Below, one piece after another: positions 60,990-64,000 of a stretch of DNA of 64,000 bases. The notes beneath the pieces are model-generated. The model was not told where the DNA came from. It saw only the letters and a program-made list of their open reading frames with translations, and searched no databases. The stretch is from positions 124,001 through 188,000 of the forward strand of contig NZ_LPVV01000001.1 of assembly GCF_002362255.1 (NCBI RefSeq), in the 5' to 3' direction. The position numbers were made by a program, and so were the translations under genes. The stretch's first letter is position 1; every line of letters starts with the position of its first letter. The DNA comes from Microbacterium sp. SZ1 (GTDB lineage Bacteria > Actinomycetota > Actinomycetes > Actinomycetales > Microbacteriaceae).

Positions 60990-61964
60990 TCAGCGCGCCC
61001 CGTCCGCCTCGGCGAGGAAATGCGCCTGCCGCAGCCACTGCTCGCCCAGGCCGCCCTCGTGCTCGTTGAACGGGTAGTCCACGATGTCGGCCGTGCCACC
61101 CCAGCTGTTCCGGGCGGCGTACACGGTCGAGGGCGGGCAGACCGGGTCGAGCAGTGCGACCGAGAAGAGCGCGGGGGCGGTCGCCCGCTTGGCGAAGTTG
61201 ACGCCGTCGAAGTACGAGAGCGTCCGGAAGACCTGGTCGACCTGATCGCGGTGCACCGAGAGGTAGCGGACGATCTCCTGGTACGGGTCGCGTCCGGTCA
61301 TGCCGACGGCGCGCTCGAAGTGGCAGAGGAACGGCACGTCCGGCATCGCCGCGATGAGGCCGTCGGCGAGACCCGCGACGGCGATGGCGATGCCCCCGCC
61401 CTGGCTCGTGCCGGTCACGGCGACCCGCTCCGGGTCGAGTCCGTCGATGCCGCGGACCGCGTCGACCGCGAGCACCCCGTCGGTGAAGACGCGGCGGTAG
61501 TAGTAATCGGCGGGGTCGAGGATGCCCCGGGTCATGTAACCGGCCGCCGAGGGGCCTGTGCCGTGCGGGTCGGGGGTGCTGCCGCCGGTTCCCCACCCCG
61601 AGCCCTGACCGCGGGTGTCCATGAACAGGTGCGCGTAGCCGGACGCGGCCCACGCGATGTGCTCGTGAGGCAGGCCTCGTCCGCCGTTGTAGCCGTTGTA
61701 CTCCACGACGACCGGCAGCGGCTCCTGGGCTCCGGCGGGGCGCGTCAGCCATCCGGAGATCGGGTCGCCGTCGTACCCCGAGAACGTGACGTCGAAGACG
61801 TCCACGGTACGCAGCGGCGAGTCGACGCGGCTCAGGCGGGCGGGCTCGGCCTTGGCGCGGGATGCTGCGATGGTCGTGTTCCAGAACTCGTCGAAGTCTC
61901 CCGGTTCGGCGACGTCGGGGCGGTAAGCGCGCAGCTGTTCGGGATCGAGATCGAAGCGGGGCAT
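60990..61964 (-). CDS. Acetyl xylan esterase, carbohydrate esterase family 7
   Basis: A 324-residue cytosolic esterase. CE7 motifs: RGQGSGWG, the nucleophile elbow GTSQGGGIAIA (catalytic Ser), LLDPVCPPSTVYAARN (catalytic Asp) and NEHEGG (catalytic His). The enzyme removes acetyl groups from imported xylo-oligosaccharides and also acts on cephalosporin C. CAGGAT is 6 nt before the ATG without a Shine-Dalgarno. The absence of a signal peptide agrees with the importer encoded next to it. Confidence 0.94.
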   Translation of the reverse strand: MPRFDLDPEQLRAYRPDVAEPGDFDEFWNTTIAASRAKAEPARLSRVDSPLRTVDVFDVTFSGYDGDPISGWLTRPAGAQEPLPVVVEYNGYNGGRGLPHEHIAWAASGYAHLFMDTRGQGSGWGTGGSTPDPHGTGPSAAGYMTRGILDPADYYYRRVFTDGVLAVDAVRGIDGLDPERVAVTGTSQGGGIAIAVAGLADGLIAAMPDVPFLCHFERAVGMTGRDPYQEIVRYLSVHRDQVDQVFRTLSYFDGVNFAKRATAPALFSVALLDPVCPPSTVYAARNSWGGTADIVDYPFNEHEGGLGEQWLRQAHFLAEADGAR

Positions 61965-61999
61965 GACAGCATCCTGGCAGAGTCGAGGACCCCGATCCG

Positions 62000-63016
62000 T
62001 CAGGGCCGGGGCGGTCCAGAGGAATCGCGGACGATCAGCTCGTGAGACGTCGTCACGGCGCGAGGCTCGTCGCTCTCCGGGCGCAGGATGAGGCTGACGG
62101 CGTGCTGTCCCATCTCGAACATCGGGATGCGGGCGGTGGTCAGCGCCGGGGCCACATCCGCGGCGACGGCGATGTCGTCGAACCCGACGACGGAGAGGTC
62201 GTCGGGTACTCGGATGCCGTGCTGGCGGAGTTCGCTCAGGATGCCGATGGCCATGGCGTCGTTGAGTCCGACGATCGCGGTGAGGTCCCTGTCGAGAAGC
62301 TCCCGCGCGCCGGCCATGCCGCCCTCGCGGGTGAAGGCGTGCGACACCACGGTGAGGTCGGCGTTCGCGTCGGCCAGGCCCTCGCGGAGGCCGGCGATGC
62401 GGTCGGTCACGGTGTTGAGCTCGAGCGGCCCGGCGACCACGCCGATGCGTCGGTGACCGAGGTCGGCGAGGTGGCGTCCGATCGAGGCCCCGGCGCCGTG
62501 GTTGTCGGGCAGGACCGAGTCGATGGACAGGTGGTGTCGACCGATCGCCGCCGCACGTCCGCCCGCCTGCGCGAAGTCGGCGAGGGCTGCGGTCATCCGC
62601 TCCTCGTGCGCGGGGTCGGAGTAGCCGGAACCCGCGATGATGATCGAGCCGACCCGCTGGCGCCGGAGCGACTGCACCTGCGCGAGCTCGCTCTCGGGGG
62701 TGCGCTCGGCCTGAGCGATCTGCACGGAGCGGTTCTCGAGCGTGGCGCTGCGGATGACGCCGCTCGCGATCTCGGAGAAGTACGGGTCGCCGATCTCATG
62801 CACGAGCAGCCCGATGGTCGGCACGAGTCCGCCGGCGAGGCCGCGGGCGTGCAGGTCGGGCTCGTAGCCCAGCTCTTTCGCGATGCGCCGCACGTGCTCG
62901 GCGACGGCCTGCGAGATGCCCGATCCACCGGTCATCGCACGCGACGCGCTCGCGAGCGACACCCCCGCGGCCTGGGCGACGTCGATCAGACGCGGTGTGC
63001 CGGTGATGCGCTTCAT
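62000..63016 (-). CDS. LacI-family transcriptional repressor
   Basis: A 338-residue regulator: helix-turn-helix RLIDVAQAAGVSLASASRAM with the hinge helix ARGLAGG, then a periplasmic-binding-like sugar domain (TIGLLVHEIGDPYFSEIASGV, AIVGLNDAMAIGILSELRQHG, VVGFDDIAVAADVAPALTT). GGGGGAGG stands before the ATG. Two AAGCGCTT palindromes lie in the divergent promoter region and are probably its sites. The neighbouring esterase and sugar importer are further likely targets. Confidence 0.93.
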   Translation of the reverse strand: MKRITGTPRLIDVAQAAGVSLASASRAMTGGSGISQAVAEHVRRIAKELGYEPDLHARGLAGGLVPTIGLLVHEIGDPYFSEIASGVIRSATLENRSVQIAQAERTPESELAQVQSLRRQRVGSIIIAGSGYSDPAHEERMTAALADFAQAGGRAAAIGRHHLSIDSVLPDNHGAGASIGRHLADLGHRRIGVVAGPLELNTVTDRIAGLREGLADANADLTVVSHAFTREGGMAGARELLDRDLTAIVGLNDAMAIGILSELRQHGIRVPDDLSVVGFDDIAVAADVAPALTTARIPMFEMGQHAVSLILRPESDEPRAVTTSHELIVRDSSGPPRP

Positions 63017-63063
63017 TGAGAACCTCCCCCAGGGAGCTAATCCGACGCGATGGGCGTTGAGGG

Positions 63064-63120
63064 TTGCTCTCGGCGTTTGTATCCCAGTATATTAGCGGAA
63101 GCGCTTACGAAAGCGCTTTC
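63064..63120 (+). promoter_or_regulatory. Promoter with two tandem LacI-type operators
   Basis: TTGCTC (63064-63069) and TATATT (63088-63093), 18 bp apart, form the promoter of the following gene. Two palindromes with AAGCGCTT cores follow at once: GGAAGCGCTTAC (63097-63108) and GAAAGCGCTTTC (63109-63120), abutting, with centres 12 bp apart. They cover the transcript start and early leader, where bound LacI protein would block initiation or elongation. Confidence 0.8.
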
Positions 63121-63146
63121 GCTACGATGACGTAGGAGACACCGCA

Positions 63147-64000
63147 ATGACTGCACGCCGCCACAGCCGACGGATTCCCGCTGCGATCGGAACCGTCACC
63201 ATCGCCGGTCTGCTGCTCGCAGCCTGTTCCGGAACGGGAGACGCGGGCGGGGGTGGAGAGGACGACCCGATCGTCATCGGGATCTCGCTGCCCTTGACCG
63301 GAGACTTCTCCGAGCCGGGCAAGGGCGTCGAGCGGGGCTACGAGGCCTGGCGCGACATCGTCAACGAGAACGGCGGGCTCCTCGGTCGCCCGGTCGAGCT
63401 CAAGATCCTCGACGATCAGTCCAACGCCGACCGCGTCGTCTCCGACTACGAGTCGCTGATCGCCCAGGACGGCGTCGACCTGGTCTTCGGGCCGTTCTCG
63501 ACCCGACTGGTCGTGCCCTCGGCGCGCGTCGCGCAGGAGTACGGCATGCTCTTCGTCGAGCCGGCCGGCGCCGCGGCGGAGGTGTTCGAGCAGGGCTTCG
63601 ACAACCTCTTCTACGCCGCGCCCGCGATCGCGAACGACCACTACAACAACCTCGCCGACTACCTGCTCGCGCTCCCGGAGGACCAGCGTCCCGAGACCGC
63701 CGCCGTCGCGGCGATGGACGACCCCTTCGCGCAGGGCACCGCCTACGGCCTTCGCGACAAACTGGAGGAGGCGGGAGTCGAGATCCTCGTCGACGAGGTC
63801 TACCCGCCGAACACCACGGACTTCTCCACGATCGCCGCGAAGATCGCGCAGTCGGATGCCGACATCGTGATCGGCGGGACGCAGTACCAGGATGCGGTCA
63901 ACCTCATCATCGCGCTGCAGCAGCTGAACTATCAGCCCGAGCTCGCCGCGTTCTCCACCGCTCCGACGAACCCCGAGTTCGCCGCGGCGATCGGCGGGGC
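63147..64000 (+). CDS. LivK-type ABC binding lipoprotein, cut by window edge
   Basis: The first 284 codons of a type I periplasmic-binding protein. A signal peptide with lipobox LAACSG (Cys27) leads into PIVIGISLPLTGDFSEPGKGVERGYEAWRDIVNENGG, the start of the Leu/Ile/Val-, amide- and urea-binding family, then VFGPFSTRLVVPSARVAQEYG and DADIVIGGTQYQDAVNLI. GGAG lies 8 nt before the ATG. Permease and ATPase genes would be expected downstream. Control by a LacI protein is unusual for this class and suggests a non-amino-acid ligand. Confidence 0.9.
   Translation, partial: MTARRHSRRIPAAIGTVTIAGLLLAACSGTGDAGGGGEDDPIVIGISLPLTGDFSEPGKGVERGYEAWRDIVNENGGLLGRPVELKILDDQSNADRVVSDYESLIAQDGVDLVFGPFSTRLVVPSARVAQEYGMLFVEPAGAAAEVFEQGFDNLFYAAPAIANDHYNNLADYLLALPEDQRPETAAVAAMDDPFAQGTAYGLRDKLEEAGVEILVDEVYPPNTTDFSTIAAKIAQSDADIVIGGTQYQDAVNLIIALQQLNYQPELAAFSTAPTNPEFAAAIGG

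Overview
The window is a high-GC (roughly 70 percent by eye) chromosomal segment of a Gram-positive actinobacterium. Gene content (split sufS-sufU, tripartite tricarboxylate transporter, carbohydrate ABC operon without its own ATPase, VanZ, DUF1206 and DUF2243 proteins) and the many start codons placed 6-7 nt after a TANNNT box fit the Microbacteriaceae, most likely Microbacterium or a close relative. That assignment is inference. I see no prophage, CRISPR array, rRNA or insertion sequence; one tRNA-Arg(ACG) is present. About 62 protein genes are supported, plus one candidate tiny leader ORF.

Layout. 1-3.7 kb: D-xylose catabolism (xylB, xylA) divergent from a ROK repressor, with a shared palindromic operator. 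3.7-9 kb: VanZ-like protein, AraC/GyrI regulator, phosphotransferase, SnoaL-like and GyrI-like proteins, DUF1206 membrane protein, LysE exporter. 9-13.2 kb: sufS-sufU, acetyltransferase, F420-reductase-like oxidoreductase, GntR regulator. 13.2-15.7 kb: copper module (CsoR-type box, copZ, copA). 15.8-18.3 kb: a secreted HExxH protein with a small coiled-coil partner, a phosphotransferase and a hypothetical gene, then tRNA-Arg. 18.5-23.9 kb: a citrate/C4-dicarboxylate-type two-component system divergent from tctCBA. 24-27 kb: LysR regulator divergent from mesX-mesD, a folate-independent methionine synthase. 27-34.4 kb: LysR plus orphan fumarate-reductase-type flavoprotein, an acidic disordered protein, sdaA, an AAA ATPase and an ABC-2 type exporter. 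34.5-39.6 kb: hrpB, flotillin, MarR. 39.7-42 kb: one large unrecognised zinc-ribbon gene in a lower-GC stretch. 42-46.2 kb: membrane proteins including CtaG, and two alpha/beta hydrolases. 46.2-57.7 kb: a sulfur-scavenging block (peptide-type ABC importer, two LLM flavin monooxygenases, two DszC/SfnB-like flavoenzymes) interrupted by a small exported protein. 57.9-64 kb: carbohydrate ABC importer, CE7 acetyl esterase, LacI repressor and the start of a LivK-type binding protein whose promoter carries two tandem AAGCGCTT operators.

How the genes fit together. The two ends serve plant-polysaccharide use: xylose isomerase and xylulokinase at one end, a sugar importer with an acetyl-xylan-type esterase under a LacI repressor at the other. 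The middle serves organic acids (tct, sdaA, the flavoprotein) and sulfur/methionine supply (mesX-mesD, monooxygenase block). Two non-coding signals recur: a promoter layout that predicts leaderless mRNAs for about 19 genes, and a four-box palindromic element of about 70 bp found three times, each 12-27 nt after a stop codon.
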